The notes below the pieces were generated by a model that had not been told where the DNA came from, made no database searches, and saw only the letters and a program-made list of their open reading frames with translations. Below, piece after piece: positions 7,392-15,119 of a stretch of DNA of 22,604 bases. Where the stretch lies: positions 1 through 22,604 of the forward strand of contig JBPCMN010000081.1 of assembly GCA_051002235.1 (NCBI GenBank), in the 5' to 3' direction. Each line of letters starts with the position of its first letter. Position 1 is the first letter of the stretch. This DNA is from JBPCMN01 sp013695115. GTDB lineage: Bacteria; Actinomycetota; Acidimicrobiia; IMCC26256; JACDBD01. A program made the position numbers and the translations under genes.

Positions 7392-8537
7392 TCACTCGCC
7401 GAAGAGGGCCAGGCTGGCGGTGAAGCCGTGGAGGAAGTTGCGCCCGCCGACGGGGCCGATCTCGCCGGCGCAGAAGCATCCGGCGAGCGGGATCGGTCCC
7501 AGCAGCTGCTCGACCAGGCCGGCGTCGTGGTCGGGCGTCCCGAAGAGGTGCTTCCCGCGACCGTTGCAGGTGAACAGCAGGGCCGCGTCGGCGTCGACGC
7601 CGGTGAGCAGCTCCCGCAGGTCCTCGTCGGCGGCGCCGGCGTCGCGGACGTGGAACTGGACCGTTTGGCCCACCGTGACGGTGTCGCCCACCGCGAGCGC
7701 GCCGGACTCGCGGTCGGCGCCGAGGAGGTTGCGGACGAGGAAGTCGCCCCGCCCGAACTCGGCCTTGTGCTCGTCGACGACCAGGCCGACGTGCAACCCG
7801 CCCTGCAACAGCGCGCGCTCTTCTTCAGTCGCGCCGCCGGCGATCTCCTGGAGGCGCTCGAGTGCGGGCTGGCCCCCCAGCTCCTCCACGAAGTTCCGTT
7901 GGGCGCGGGTGACGACGTAGGGACGCCCGATGGGGCGGCAGCCCTGCGACACGAGCGTGCGCACTTCGATCCCGTTGTCGACGAGCACGCCCACCGCCCC
8001 CTGGTCGAGGATGCGGTCGTCGAGCACGAGGCGGTTCCCGCCCGGCCGGGCCGCCGCCGACGCCAGGCCGCCGATGACGCGCAGGCCGGGAGTGTCGGCG
8101 TTGCACCGCTCGAGGAACGCGTCGACCGGGAAGGTGTACGGGTCGGCGAAGAGCAGGAGGGTGGCCGGCGGGTGGTCGCCGGGCTCGGGCCAGCCCGTGA
8201 ATGCGGCGCCGTCGGGCGTCTCCTCGACCCGGAGCGCGACCGGCGTGAGCCGGCTGTCGGGCAGGCGAGCGGCGAACAGTGACAGTGCCGGCTCTTCCTC
8301 TACCTCGCGGCCGCTTCCGATGATCGAGGCCGCGGTGCCGCCGAGCAGCACGCCGGGCTCGAGCACGCCCCGGAGCGCGCCGGCGACGTCCTCGAGCACG
8401 CCGACGTGGTGCGGCGAGACGAAGCACACCACCAGGTCGGCGTCCTCGCCGCCCAGGCGCTCGAGCACTTCGCCGGCGGCCTCACCCACCGCCTGCGTCG
8501 CGAGCGGATGCTGCGACAGCGCCGACGCAAACCTCAT
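7392..8537 (-). CDS. FIST-domain sensory protein
   Basis: A 381-residue protein that resembles FIST N plus FIST C domain proteins. These are thought to bind small ligands such as amino acids in signalling, though direct evidence is limited. The N-terminal half carries VCFVSPHH, LLGGTAASIIG and LLLFADPY; the C-terminal half has RNLLG, LFTCNGRG, LAGCFCAGEIGPVGG and ends FLHGFTASLALF, the usual FIST C ending. No output domain is fused, so it probably acts alone or through a partner. ATG 8537 overlaps the stop of the upstream small gene in ATGA, so the two are co-translated. Confidence 0.85.
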   Translation of the reverse strand: MRFASALSQHPLATQAVGEAAGEVLERLGGEDADLVVCFVSPHHVGVLEDVAGALRGVLEPGVLLGGTAASIIGSGREVEEEPALSLFAARLPDSRLTPVALRVEETPDGAAFTGWPEPGDHPPATLLLFADPYTFPVDAFLERCNADTPGLRVIGGLASAAARPGGNRLVLDDRILDQGAVGVLVDNGIEVRTLVSQGCRPIGRPYVVTRAQRNFVEELGGQPALERLQEIAGGATEEERALLQGGLHVGLVVDEHKAEFGRGDFLVRNLLGADRESGALAVGDTVTVGQTVQFHVRDAGAADEDLRELLTGVDADAALLFTCNGRGKHLFGTPDHDAGLVEQLLGPIPLAGCFCAGEIGPVGGRNFLHGFTASLALFGE

Positions 8538-8923
8538 GCGGGAGGGCCTTGAATCACGCTCAGCGGGACCGTGACCGTCGAGCCCGACTCGGTGATGGTG
8601 CAGCGGGCTTCGACGGTGCCGGGCTCGGTGAACTCGAACTCGGGCTTGACGAGCCGGAACCCGAACTTGCCCGGCTCCACCGGGCACGGCTGCACGTTGC
8701 GGGCGATCTGCTCGCCGTCGCGGGTGAACTCGGCCACGAACGTGGCCGTGCCGGGGTCGTCGGCGGGGGCGTGGACGAAGACGAGGAGGTGGGGGTTGAG
8801 CTGGGCCGGGAACTCGGCGACGGGAGCCGAGAAGTACGCGCCGCCGATGTCGAATCGGGTCGAGGGGCCGGGGATCTGGCGCATGTCGAACTCCTCGACG
8901 AAGAGCGCCGCCACGATGTCCAT
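8534..8923 (-). CDS. Small beta-rich protein of unknown function
   Basis: A 129-residue protein with alternating hydrophobic strands (LNPHLLVFVHAP, ATFVAEFTRDG, FGFRLVKPEFEF, VEARCTITES, TVTVPLSVI) that suggest a single beta-sandwich. It has no signal peptide or membrane segment. It is reminiscent of DUF6941-type actinobacterial proteins, but I am not certain of that family. ATG 8923 was chosen over the adjacent GTG 8926 because TAAGGT lies 6 bases before it, which suits a leaderless start. It is coupled to the FIST gene by an ATGA overlap, so it may contribute to the same sensory function. Confidence 0.75.
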   Translation of the reverse strand: MDIVAALFVEEFDMRQIPGPSTRFDIGGAYFSAPVAEFPAQLNPHLLVFVHAPADDPGTATFVAEFTRDGEQIARNVQPCPVEPGKFGFRLVKPEFEFTEPGTVEARCTITESGSTVTVPLSVIQGPPA

Positions 8924-8929
8924 CACTCG

Positions 8930-8935
8930 ACCTTA
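8930..8935 (-). promoter_or_regulatory. -10 box (TAAGGT) for the small gene and FIST operon
   Basis: TAAGGT fits TAnnnT and lies 6 bases before ATG 8923 on the minus strand, implying a leaderless or nearly leaderless transcript. It is half of a compact divergent promoter region with the TAGGCT at 8971-8976. Confidence 0.45.
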
Positions 8936-8955
8936 CCGGCCGCCCTGGTGACCCG

Positions 8956-8969
8956 GTGCCGGTCGGCAC
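8956..8969. promoter_or_regulatory. Candidate operator: inverted repeat GTGCCG-GT-CGGCAC
   Basis: A perfect 6-base inverted repeat with a 2-base centre sits between the two divergent starts (8923 and 8984), immediately upstream of the -10 box TAGGCT and so within the -35/-10 spacer of the plus-strand promoter. This is a typical position for a repressor site. It could also be chance in GC-rich DNA; no regulator is encoded next to it. Confidence 0.35.
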
Positions 8970-8970
8970 G

Positions 8971-8976
8971 TAGGCT
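8971..8976 (+). promoter_or_regulatory. -10 box (TAGGCT) for the cupin gene, leaderless type
   Basis: TAGGCT is followed by 7 bases and the GTG at 8984, the same arrangement as for cofG. A GTGACC sequence at 8948-8953, 17 bases upstream, is a plausible -35 element. Confidence 0.5.
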
Positions 8977-8983
8977 TCGACAC

Positions 8984-9595
8984 GTGCAGGACGCGGTTTC
9001 CGAGCTCGCCGGATCGGTCGAGGCCGTGCTCGACGGTCAGCCCGACGGTCCGGAGATCGACGAGGCGGCCGCGATCGCCGAGCTCTGGCCGGCGATGGAG
9101 CGGTTTCTCGAACGGGCGGACGAACTACCGGACGACGCCCGCGCTCCGAACACGGACGGCGGCGCGATCGGCCACCTCCTGCACGCCGACGCGCGCGAGC
9201 GGTTCCACATCCTGTCGGTGGTGTTCCCGCCCGGCACGAGTAGCGGCATCCACGAGCACGGATGCTGGGGGATCATCGGGTACGTCGCCGGGCTCGACGA
9301 GGAGACGCGCTTCCGTCGGGTGGACGGCGGCACCGGCGACGACGAGGTCGTCCTCGAGGAGCTCGAGCGCACCGTGCACGAGCCCGGCACGATCTCCCGG
9401 CTGCTCCCGCCGGACGAGATGCACCACCGGGTGCGCAACCCCGGTGACGTCGACGGGGTGTCCGTCCACGTGCTCTGCAAGCTGCCGGAGTCGCACCCGC
9501 ACAAGTTCTGGGACCGCGACCACCACCGCCTGCTGCCGTTCCCGTTCCGCGTGCTTCCCGGCAACCGAGTCCGCGCCGAGGTGGAGTTGGACTAG
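8984..9595 (+). CDS. Cysteine dioxygenase-like cupin protein
   Basis: A 203-residue cupin with the CDO-type metal site: SGIHEHGCWG (His90 and His92) and EMHHRVRN (His148), a spacing close to that of the three iron ligands of cysteine dioxygenase. The VVFPPGTSSGIHEH and GYVAGLDEETRFRR segments are typical of bacterial thiol dioxygenase family members, which convert cysteine or related thiols to sulfinates using Fe(II) and O2. The actual thiol substrate cannot be read from the sequence. GTG 8984 was chosen from the leaderless promoter 7 bases upstream. Its stop shares the bases CTAG with the stop of convergent nagA. Confidence 0.78.
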   Translation: MQDAVSELAGSVEAVLDGQPDGPEIDEAAAIAELWPAMERFLERADELPDDARAPNTDGGAIGHLLHADARERFHILSVVFPPGTSSGIHEHGCWGIIGYVAGLDEETRFRRVDGGTGDDEVVLEELERTVHEPGTISRLLPPDEMHHRVRNPGDVDGVSVHVLCKLPESHPHKFWDRDHHRLLPFPFRVLPGNRVRAEVELD

Positions 9596-10704
9596 CCGAC
9601 CACCCGCTGGCCATCGAGCCAGACACTCCGCACCGCCAGTGTCGTGGGGTCGAGCGCGACGAAGTCGGCGCGCCGGCCGGGGGCGAGCCGGCCCCGGTCA
9701 GTCAGCTCCAGGACGTCGGCCGGCACCGTCGTTGCCATCTCCACCGCGCGCTCCACGGGGACGCCGAGGCCGACCACGTTGCGGACCGCCCGGTCGAGGG
9801 TCAGCCTCGAGCCCACCAGGGTGCCGTCGGGCAGTCGGGGGACGCCGTCGCGGTCGGGGCTCGCGGTGTCGGCCGTGGCTGCGCCTACCGCGACCGCGTC
9901 GGTGACGAGCGCGAGCGACCGTTTGGCGGCGGTCGCCAGCCGCAGCGCCGCCGGGTGCACGTGGACGAGGTCGGCAATCAGCGTCGGAGTCAGTCGCGGG
10001 TCGCTCAGGGCCGCCCCGATGAGGCCCGGCTCCCGCTGGTGGAACGGGCCCATCGCGTTGAAGAGGTGGGTCACGACCGACGCCCCGGCGTCGGCGGCGG
10101 CGACCGCGTCGTCGTACGACGCGGTGGAGTGACCGAGCGCGACGACCACGCCCCGGCGCGCGAGCAGCCGGGTGGCGGCCAGGTCGCGATCGGCCTCCGG
10201 CGCGAGCGTCACGACTGTCACGAGCCCGGGGTGGGTGTCGAGCAGGCGAGCGAGCCATGCGGGGTCCGCGGGGCGCAGCAGGTCGACGGGATGGGCACCG
10301 GGGGCGGCTCCCAGGAACGGTCCCTCGAGGTGGACGCCGAGAATCGCGGCGCCGTCGTGTCCGGCCGCGCGCACGGAGGCCACCCGAGTCAGCACCGGCT
10401 CGTACGAGTCGAGCGGCGCGGTCACGAGCGTCGGGCAGAAGCCGGTCGTGCCCACGTGCAGAAGCGCGGCGCGCGCTCGTTGCCAGGCGGGGCCATCGGC
10501 GTGGGCGAAGTCGACGTCGCCGACGCCGTTTACTTGGAGGTCGAGGAAGCCGGGTACGAGCAACGCGTCGCCGAGGTCGACCACGCCCGCGCCCGCGCCG
10601 ACTGTTCCCGATCCGACGTCGACCACCACGCCGTCGTCGATGACGAGCCAACCCGCCTCGGGAGGGCTCGGGCGGCACAGCGTCGCCGCGACCGTCGTCG
10701 TCAC
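9592..10704 (-). CDS. nagA: N-acetylglucosamine-6-phosphate deacetylase
   Basis: It deacetylates GlcNAc-6-phosphate to glucosamine-6-phosphate, in amino-sugar catabolism and cell-wall recycling. The 370-residue amidohydrolase shows PGFLDLQVNG (51-60; the Q-x-N in place of HxH is normal for NagA), VHLEGPF with the metal ligand Glu128, GHSTASYDDA (His192), THLFNAM (His213) and VTDAV with the catalytic Asp269. The C-terminal GRLAPGRRADFVALD is characteristic. The GTG at 10704 overlaps the upstream glycosyltransferase stop in GTGA and is preferred over an in-frame TTG 7 codons earlier. It is the last gene of the GH84-GT2-nagA unit, which supports a role in using GlcNAc released by the GH84 enzyme. 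nagB is not in the window. Confidence 0.93.
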   Translation of the reverse strand: MTTTVAATLCRPSPPEAGWLVIDDGVVVDVGSGTVGAGAGVVDLGDALLVPGFLDLQVNGVGDVDFAHADGPAWQRARAALLHVGTTGFCPTLVTAPLDSYEPVLTRVASVRAAGHDGAAILGVHLEGPFLGAAPGAHPVDLLRPADPAWLARLLDTHPGLVTVVTLAPEADRDLAATRLLARRGVVVALGHSTASYDDAVAAADAGASVVTHLFNAMGPFHQREPGLIGAALSDPRLTPTLIADLVHVHPAALRLATAAKRSLALVTDAVAVGAATADTASPDRDGVPRLPDGTLVGSRLTLDRAVRNVVGLGVPVERAVEMATTVPADVLELTDRGRLAPGRRADFVALDPTTLAVRSVWLDGQRVVG

Positions 10705-11414
10705 CGCGGCTCGCGGTCGCGCCAAAGCGCCACCCGCAGCCGCACCAGTCCGACGAGCGTACGGGGGACCCGCCGCCAGATGGGGGTGCGGGGCGGCCGC
10801 CGCTCGTCGACCGCGACGGGAAGCTCCACGGCCACCAGCCCGGCGCGTTCGGCTCGCAGGACCAGCTCCGTGTCGAAGAGGTCGGCGTCGAAGCGGCAGC
10901 GGCGCGCCAGTGGCTCGACCGCGGCGCGGCGAAGCACCTTCATCCCGTGCGTGTCGGTGACGCGCAGCCCGAAGCCGAGTCGGAGCAGCCCGCCGAAGCC
11001 GGCGGTGACGAGCCGCCGGGGCCAGGGCCGCCGGTCGTGCGCGCCCGCGGCCCGTTTCGACGCCACGACGATGTCGGCCGGGTCGCCGGCGCGTTCGAGC
11101 CGGTCGAGGGCGTCGGCGAGGAAGTCGAGGTCGTAGTAGTCGACGTCGAACGTCACCACGACGACACCACGCGCTGCGAGGAGGCCGGCGCGCAGGGCCT
11201 TGCCGTAGTCGGGTCGGGGCAAGGTGTCGACCTCGACCTCGGGGAGCTCGGCGGCGAGTTGCCGCGCGATCTCCAGGGTCGTGTCGGACGAGCCGTTCTC
11301 GACCACGAGGAGCTCGAAGGGTCGTCCCGCCGATCGCAGCCCGCTCGTCACCTCGCGCACCGACGACTCGAGCATCTCGGTCTCGTTGTGGGCGGGCATG
11401 ACGATCGACAGCAC
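10701..11414 (-). CDS. Family 2 glycosyltransferase (dolichol/polyprenyl-phosphate mannosyltransferase-like)
   Basis: A 237-residue GT2 enzyme of the DPM1-like type. It starts LSIVMPAHNETEML, has LLVVENGSSD (36-44), GKALRAGLLAARG, and the metal/nucleotide-sugar motif FDVDYYD with Asp90 and Asp92. Later come DTHGMKVLRR and a basic C-terminus, with no clear membrane segments. It would transfer a sugar from a nucleotide sugar to a polyprenyl phosphate or other acceptor; the sugar is unknown. GTG 11414 was chosen because it starts directly at the first beta strand and has an AGG tract upstream. The gene begins 4 bases after the GH84 stop and overlaps nagA by 4 bases. Confidence 0.85.
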   Translation of the reverse strand: MLSIVMPAHNETEMLESSVREVTSGLRSAGRPFELLVVENGSSDTTLEIARQLAAELPEVEVDTLPRPDYGKALRAGLLAARGVVVVTFDVDYYDLDFLADALDRLERAGDPADIVVASKRAAGAHDRRPWPRRLVTAGFGGLLRLGFGLRVTDTHGMKVLRRAAVEPLARRCRFDADLFDTELVLRAERAGLVAVELPVAVDERRPPRTPIWRRVPRTLVGLVRLRVALWRDREPR

Positions 11415-11418
11415 GGGC

Positions 11419-12852
11419 CTACCTGAGACCCCCGGCCCGGGGTCGCTCGGTCCGGCGGCGGTACGCGTCCAGCGCGAGCCGACACAGGCGGTCGACGGCG
11501 TTGCGGTTCTCGCTGACCGCGAGGCCGACGTCGAGACCGGCGCTTCCGTCGGCGAGCTGGACCACAGCCGGGTAGACGGCGAAGCGGGGACCGAACACGG
11601 TCCGGTCGCCGGCGCGGGCCGCGTTCCATGCGAATACCACCGCGAAGACATGGAGCAACGAGGCGTCGGTCTCGGGCTCAGCCGATGCCAGGTGCTCGAG
11701 CAGCCCGACCGCAGCGAGGGCGGCGGCGGCTTCGGCCCGGCCCTGCCGCAGCCACGGTTCGAGCTCGCAGCCGAGCGGGTCGTCGGGGGCGTCGGCCCAC
11801 GCCTTCGCCGCCTGCTTCACCGCGGTGAAGTGGTCACGGGCGGCGGCGAGAGCGGCGTCGTCACCGCCATCGGTGCCGGCGGCGATCGCGGTCACGATCC
11901 GGTGGGCCTGCAACTCCTCCGGCGCGTGGAGCGGACCGTCCTCGCACGCGGCCGCGATTGCCCCGAGCGGGGCGGCGTGGGTGCCGCCCACTTCGGTGAT
12001 GGCGCGCGCCCACGACTCCGCCGGGTCGTAGCGGGCCGGATCGGCGAGGTAGTCGGCGGCGGTGGCGAGCGCGACGCGCGACGCGTAGGGCTGGAGCATC
12101 GGGTTGCACAGCACGCCCGCGAGCTCGTCGGAGAGCTCGGGTGGGCGCCCCCGGTACGGGCCGAGGTGGAGAGCCCGCTCCATGGTGCCGTCGTTGACGG
12201 GGTAGTTGTCCCACAGCAGCGGGTGTCGTCCGCCCAGGGCGTCGGCCCACGAGCGCGCCTGACCCGCGTGGATCGTGGGGGAGCAGACGGTGGCCCCGGT
12301 CCACATCACGTCCTCGATCTCAGCCGGCAGGCGTTCGGCGAGCTCGCGCAGGTACGGGGTTGGTCGGACGCCGACGTACTCGGTCGGAACGAGCGTGAGC
12401 CGGGCGCCGACCGCGCGCGAGCGAAGCGCGTCGAGGAGCCAGCTCGCCAGACCGGCCTGGTCGACCGCGAGCCCGGGGCGCGGCGGGATGTCATCCAGTG
12501 CGAGCACGAACCAGTCCACGCCCACGTCGAGCAGCGGGACCAGCTTGGTCAGCAGCGTGTCGCGGTCACCCGCATGCGTGTAGTCGATGTCGAGCCCCGG
12601 CGAGATGGCGAAGCCGAACCGCACGCCGCCGCTGGCAGCGCGCTCGGCCAGCCGGTGGAAATGACCGGCTTCGTGCTCGTCGTACGGCTCGCGCCATCGG
12701 TCGCGGTGTTTCGGGTCGCTCTTGGGCGCGTAGACGTAGGCGTTCATGGCGCGTTCGGCGATGAACTCGATCAACCCGAGGCGCGCGTCGGGTGTCCACG
12801 GTGGTCCGTAGAAGCCTTCGACGACGCCGCGGACGGGGAGCGGGCGAGGCAC
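11419..12852 (-). CDS. GH84 beta-N-acetylglucosaminidase (O-GlcNAcase-like)
   Basis: A 477-residue protein of glycoside hydrolase family 84, the family of bacterial NagJ and human O-GlcNAcase. The opening RGVVEGFYGPPWT (8-20) is the family signature, and ALDDIPP carries the catalytic Asp pair (Asp120-Asp121) used in substrate-assisted catalysis. LLWDNYPVND and ELAGVLCNPMLQPYAS are further conserved parts of the barrel. The C-terminal third is alanine-rich and helical. There is no signal peptide, so it probably acts inside the cell on GlcNAc-containing fragments, feeding NagA. GTG 12852 is fixed by an in-frame TAG four codons upstream and a TAGCCT -10 box 6 bases before it. Confidence 0.9.
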   Translation of the reverse strand: MPRPLPVRGVVEGFYGPPWTPDARLGLIEFIAERAMNAYVYAPKSDPKHRDRWREPYDEHEAGHFHRLAERAASGGVRFGFAISPGLDIDYTHAGDRDTLLTKLVPLLDVGVDWFVLALDDIPPRPGLAVDQAGLASWLLDALRSRAVGARLTLVPTEYVGVRPTPYLRELAERLPAEIEDVMWTGATVCSPTIHAGQARSWADALGGRHPLLWDNYPVNDGTMERALHLGPYRGRPPELSDELAGVLCNPMLQPYASRVALATAADYLADPARYDPAESWARAITEVGGTHAAPLGAIAAACEDGPLHAPEELQAHRIVTAIAAGTDGGDDAALAAARDHFTAVKQAAKAWADAPDDPLGCELEPWLRQGRAEAAAALAAVGLLEHLASAEPETDASLLHVFAVVFAWNAARAGDRTVFGPRFAVYPAVVQLADGSAGLDVGLAVSENRNAVDRLCRLALDAYRRRTERPRAGGLR

Positions 12853-12857
12853 GACGG

Positions 12858-12864
12858 TAGGCTA
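12858..12864. promoter_or_regulatory. Overlapping divergent -10 boxes (TAGGCTA, read on both strands)
   Basis: TAGGCT at 12858-12863 on the plus strand and TAGCCT at 12864-12859 on the minus strand share five bases. The minus box is 6 bases before the GH84 GTG (leaderless). The plus box would start a transcript about 30 bases before the acyl-CoA synthetase ATG at 12900, with GAGGGG at 12885-12890 as ribosome binding site. Only 47 bases separate the two genes, so the two promoters must overlap. Confidence 0.45.
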
Positions 12865-12899
12865 TGGCGCGTTTCGGCTGCTAAGAGGGGAACTCCGCG

Positions 12900-14465
12900 A
12901 TGGCACCCGCGCCTGACCCGCTCCGGCTCCACGCCGAAGCCAAACCGGAGCGACCCGCGGTCATCGTGGACCGCGCGAGTGGAGCCCGGCCACGCACGCT
13001 GACGTTCGCCGAGCTCGACGCGGAGGTGAACCGCACGGCGCACGTCCTGAGGGGGAGGTTCGGGATGCGGGCGGGCGAGCGGCTCGTGTGGTGCGGGCCC
13101 AACTCGGTCGAGGTGCTGGTGACCATCCACGCGGCCCGCAAGGCCGGCCTGGTGGCGGTCCCGCTCTCGTACCGGTTCAACGCCGAGGAGATGCAGTACG
13201 TGATCGACAACTCCGGCGCCACTCTCGTCGTCGTCGACGCCGAGCAGGCACCACTCGTCGCCGAGATCCGCGAATGTCTACCCAAGGTGCGGGCAGTGGT
13301 GGTCTTCGGCGGTGAGGTGCCTCAGGGCTGCGAGTCGTGGGACGAGGTCGTCGCGGACCAGCCCGACGACGAGCCCGTGATCGACGACGACGCGTCGAGC
13401 GTCGGCGCGCAGATGCTGTACACGTCGGGCACGACCGGCAAGCCCAAGGGTGCGCTGCGCACCACGACCGATCCGGTCATCGTGATCGCGCTGCTGGGCG
13501 AGCTGGGCCTGATGCCCGGTGGCGACGTCCACCTCACGACGGGACCGCTGTACCACTCGGGGCCGTTGGCGTTCGCGTCGCTGAGCCACACGCTCGGCAA
13601 CCCGATCGTGCTGCTCCGCAAGTTCGACGCCGGCGCCTGGCTGCACCTGGTCGAGGAGTACCGGGTGACCAACACGTTCTCGGCGCCGACCCAGCTCAAG
13701 CGGATCGTGAACCTGCCGGCCGATGCGCTCGAGCGGGCCGACCTGTCGTCGATGCGCTGCCTCATCGCCAACGCCGCCCCGGTGCCGTACGCGCTCAAGC
13801 AGGAGGTCGTCGAGAAGCTCGGCGACGGCTTCCTCTACGAGGTGTACGGCTCGACCGAACTCGGGATCGTCACCGTGCTCAAACCCGAGGACCAGCTGCG
13901 CAAGCCGGGCTCGTGCGGCAAGACCTACGGCGGCGTGGAGGTCCGGTTGGTGAAGGATGACGGCACCGACGCCGAGACCGGCGAGCCGGGCGAGCTCTAC
14001 ATCCGCACCGGGCTCGCCATGGACGGGTACCACCACACGTCCGAGCAGCTCGACGAGCTCGAGGACGGCGGCTGGAAGTCGGTGGGTGACGTCGCCTACG
14101 CCGACGACGAGGGCTACCTCTATATCTGCGACCGCAAGAAAGACATGATCATCTCCGGTGGCGTGAACATCTACCCGGCCGAGATCGAAGCGGTGCTCCA
14201 CGCCCATCCCGAGGTGCTCGACGCGGCGGTCTTCGGCATCCCCGACGAAGAGTGGGGCGAGCGGGTGTGGGCGATCGTGCAGCCCAAGCCGGGTGAGTCC
14301 GTCGATCTCGACGAGCTGCGTGAGTTCGTGGACGCGCGTCTGGCCGGGTACAAGCGACCGCGCGGCTACGAGCTCCGCGACGAGCTCCCGCGCACCGACG
14401 CAGGGAAGCTCCTGAAGCGGGTGCTGCGCGACGAGTTCTGGCGCGACCGCACCACCGCGGTCTGA
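12900..14465 (+). CDS. AMP-forming acyl-CoA synthetase
   Basis: A 521-residue member of the ANL (AMP-binding) superfamily, which activates a carboxylic acid through an acyl-adenylate and loads it onto CoA. The P-loop YTSGTTGKPKG is at 174-184. YEVYGSTE, GWKSVGDVAY, DRKKDMIISGGVNIYP and the C-terminal RTDAGKLLKR with the catalytic lysine (Lys503) are all present. It looks closest to the medium/long-chain and aromatic acyl-CoA ligases of actinobacteria; the acid cannot be named. ATG 12900 has GAGGGG nine bases upstream. The next gene begins 6 bases after its stop, so all three acyl-CoA ligase genes are likely one operon. Confidence 0.9.
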   Translation: MAPAPDPLRLHAEAKPERPAVIVDRASGARPRTLTFAELDAEVNRTAHVLRGRFGMRAGERLVWCGPNSVEVLVTIHAARKAGLVAVPLSYRFNAEEMQYVIDNSGATLVVVDAEQAPLVAEIRECLPKVRAVVVFGGEVPQGCESWDEVVADQPDDEPVIDDDASSVGAQMLYTSGTTGKPKGALRTTTDPVIVIALLGELGLMPGGDVHLTTGPLYHSGPLAFASLSHTLGNPIVLLRKFDAGAWLHLVEEYRVTNTFSAPTQLKRIVNLPADALERADLSSMRCLIANAAPVPYALKQEVVEKLGDGFLYEVYGSTELGIVTVLKPEDQLRKPGSCGKTYGGVEVRLVKDDGTDAETGEPGELYIRTGLAMDGYHHTSEQLDELEDGGWKSVGDVAYADDEGYLYICDRKKDMIISGGVNIYPAEIEAVLHAHPEVLDAAVFGIPDEEWGERVWAIVQPKPGESVDLDELREFVDARLAGYKRPRGYELRDELPRTDAGKLLKRVLRDEFWRDRTTAV

Positions 14466-14471
14466 TCACCG

Positions 14472-15119
14472 ATGACGCGGACACTGTCGGAGGCCGAGTC
14501 GAAACGCGTCCTCGCCGGGCACGGCGTGCCCGTGCTCGACGAACGGCTGGCGGCAACGCCCGACGAGGCAGTGGCCGCGGCCGACGGGCTGGGCTATCCC
14601 GTCGTCGTCAAGGCGTGCGGCGCCGGGATCGCCCACAAGACCGAGCGGGGCCTGGTGCGGCTGGGCCTGGCCGACGCCACCGCGGTCCGCCGCGCGGCCG
14701 CTTATGTGCTCGCCGCCGTCGACGCGTCCGACGGCCCGGTGGAGTTGCTCATCGCACCGATGGTGCGTGGCACCCGCGAGCTCATCGCCGGCCTGCACGA
14801 CGACCCCCAGTTCGGCCGGTGCGTCATGGTGGGCCTCGGTGGGATCTTGGCGGAGGCGGTCGGCGACGTAGCGTTCCGGCTCGTGCCGGTCGAGCCCGTC
14901 GACGTCGACGAGATGCTCGAGGAGCTCGGCGCCCAGGCGATCCTGGGCGAGTTCCGCGGCGAGCCCCCCGTGGAGCGCGCCGCGCTCGGCGAGGTTCTGC
15001 TCGGACTTTCCCACTTCGCGGAATCAGATCCGGCCGTCGTCGCGGTGGACGTCAACCCGCTCGTCGTGGTGGACGGCCGGCCGGTGGCGGTGGACGCGCT
15101 GGTCGAGGTGGCCGAATGA
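14472..15119 (+). CDS. ADP-forming acyl-CoA synthetase, beta (ATP-grasp) subunit
   Basis: A 215-residue ATP-grasp domain of the acetyl-CoA synthetase (ADP-forming) / succinyl-CoA ligase type. GYPVVVKACG (41-50, ATP-binding Lys47) is followed by IAHKTERGLV, with a His at 55 in the position of the beta-subunit phosphohistidine. VMVGLGGILAE and the closing VDVNPLVV (nucleotide and Mg binding) complete the fold. It covers only the ATP-grasp part; the CoA-binding and ligase domains are in the next gene, whose ATG overlaps this stop in ATGA. The pair would interconvert acyl-CoA, ADP and phosphate with acid, ATP and CoA. The acyl group is unknown. Confidence 0.85.
   Translation: MTRTLSEAESKRVLAGHGVPVLDERLAATPDEAVAAADGLGYPVVVKACGAGIAHKTERGLVRLGLADATAVRRAAAYVLAAVDASDGPVELLIAPMVRGTRELIAGLHDDPQFGRCVMVGLGGILAEAVGDVAFRLVPVEPVDVDEMLEELGAQAILGEFRGEPPVERAALGEVLLGLSHFAESDPAVVAVDVNPLVVVDGRPVAVDALVEVAE

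Noticed and set aside
10705..10725. Upstream TTG start for nagA
   Set aside because: The GTG at 10704 overlaps the preceding stop in GTGA, the pattern used throughout this window, and already gives the normal N-terminus.
13278..14207. A 309-codon minus-strand open frame inside the acyl-CoA synthetase gene
   Set aside because: It is antisense to the conserved A3-A8 motifs and has composition expected of a shadow frame.
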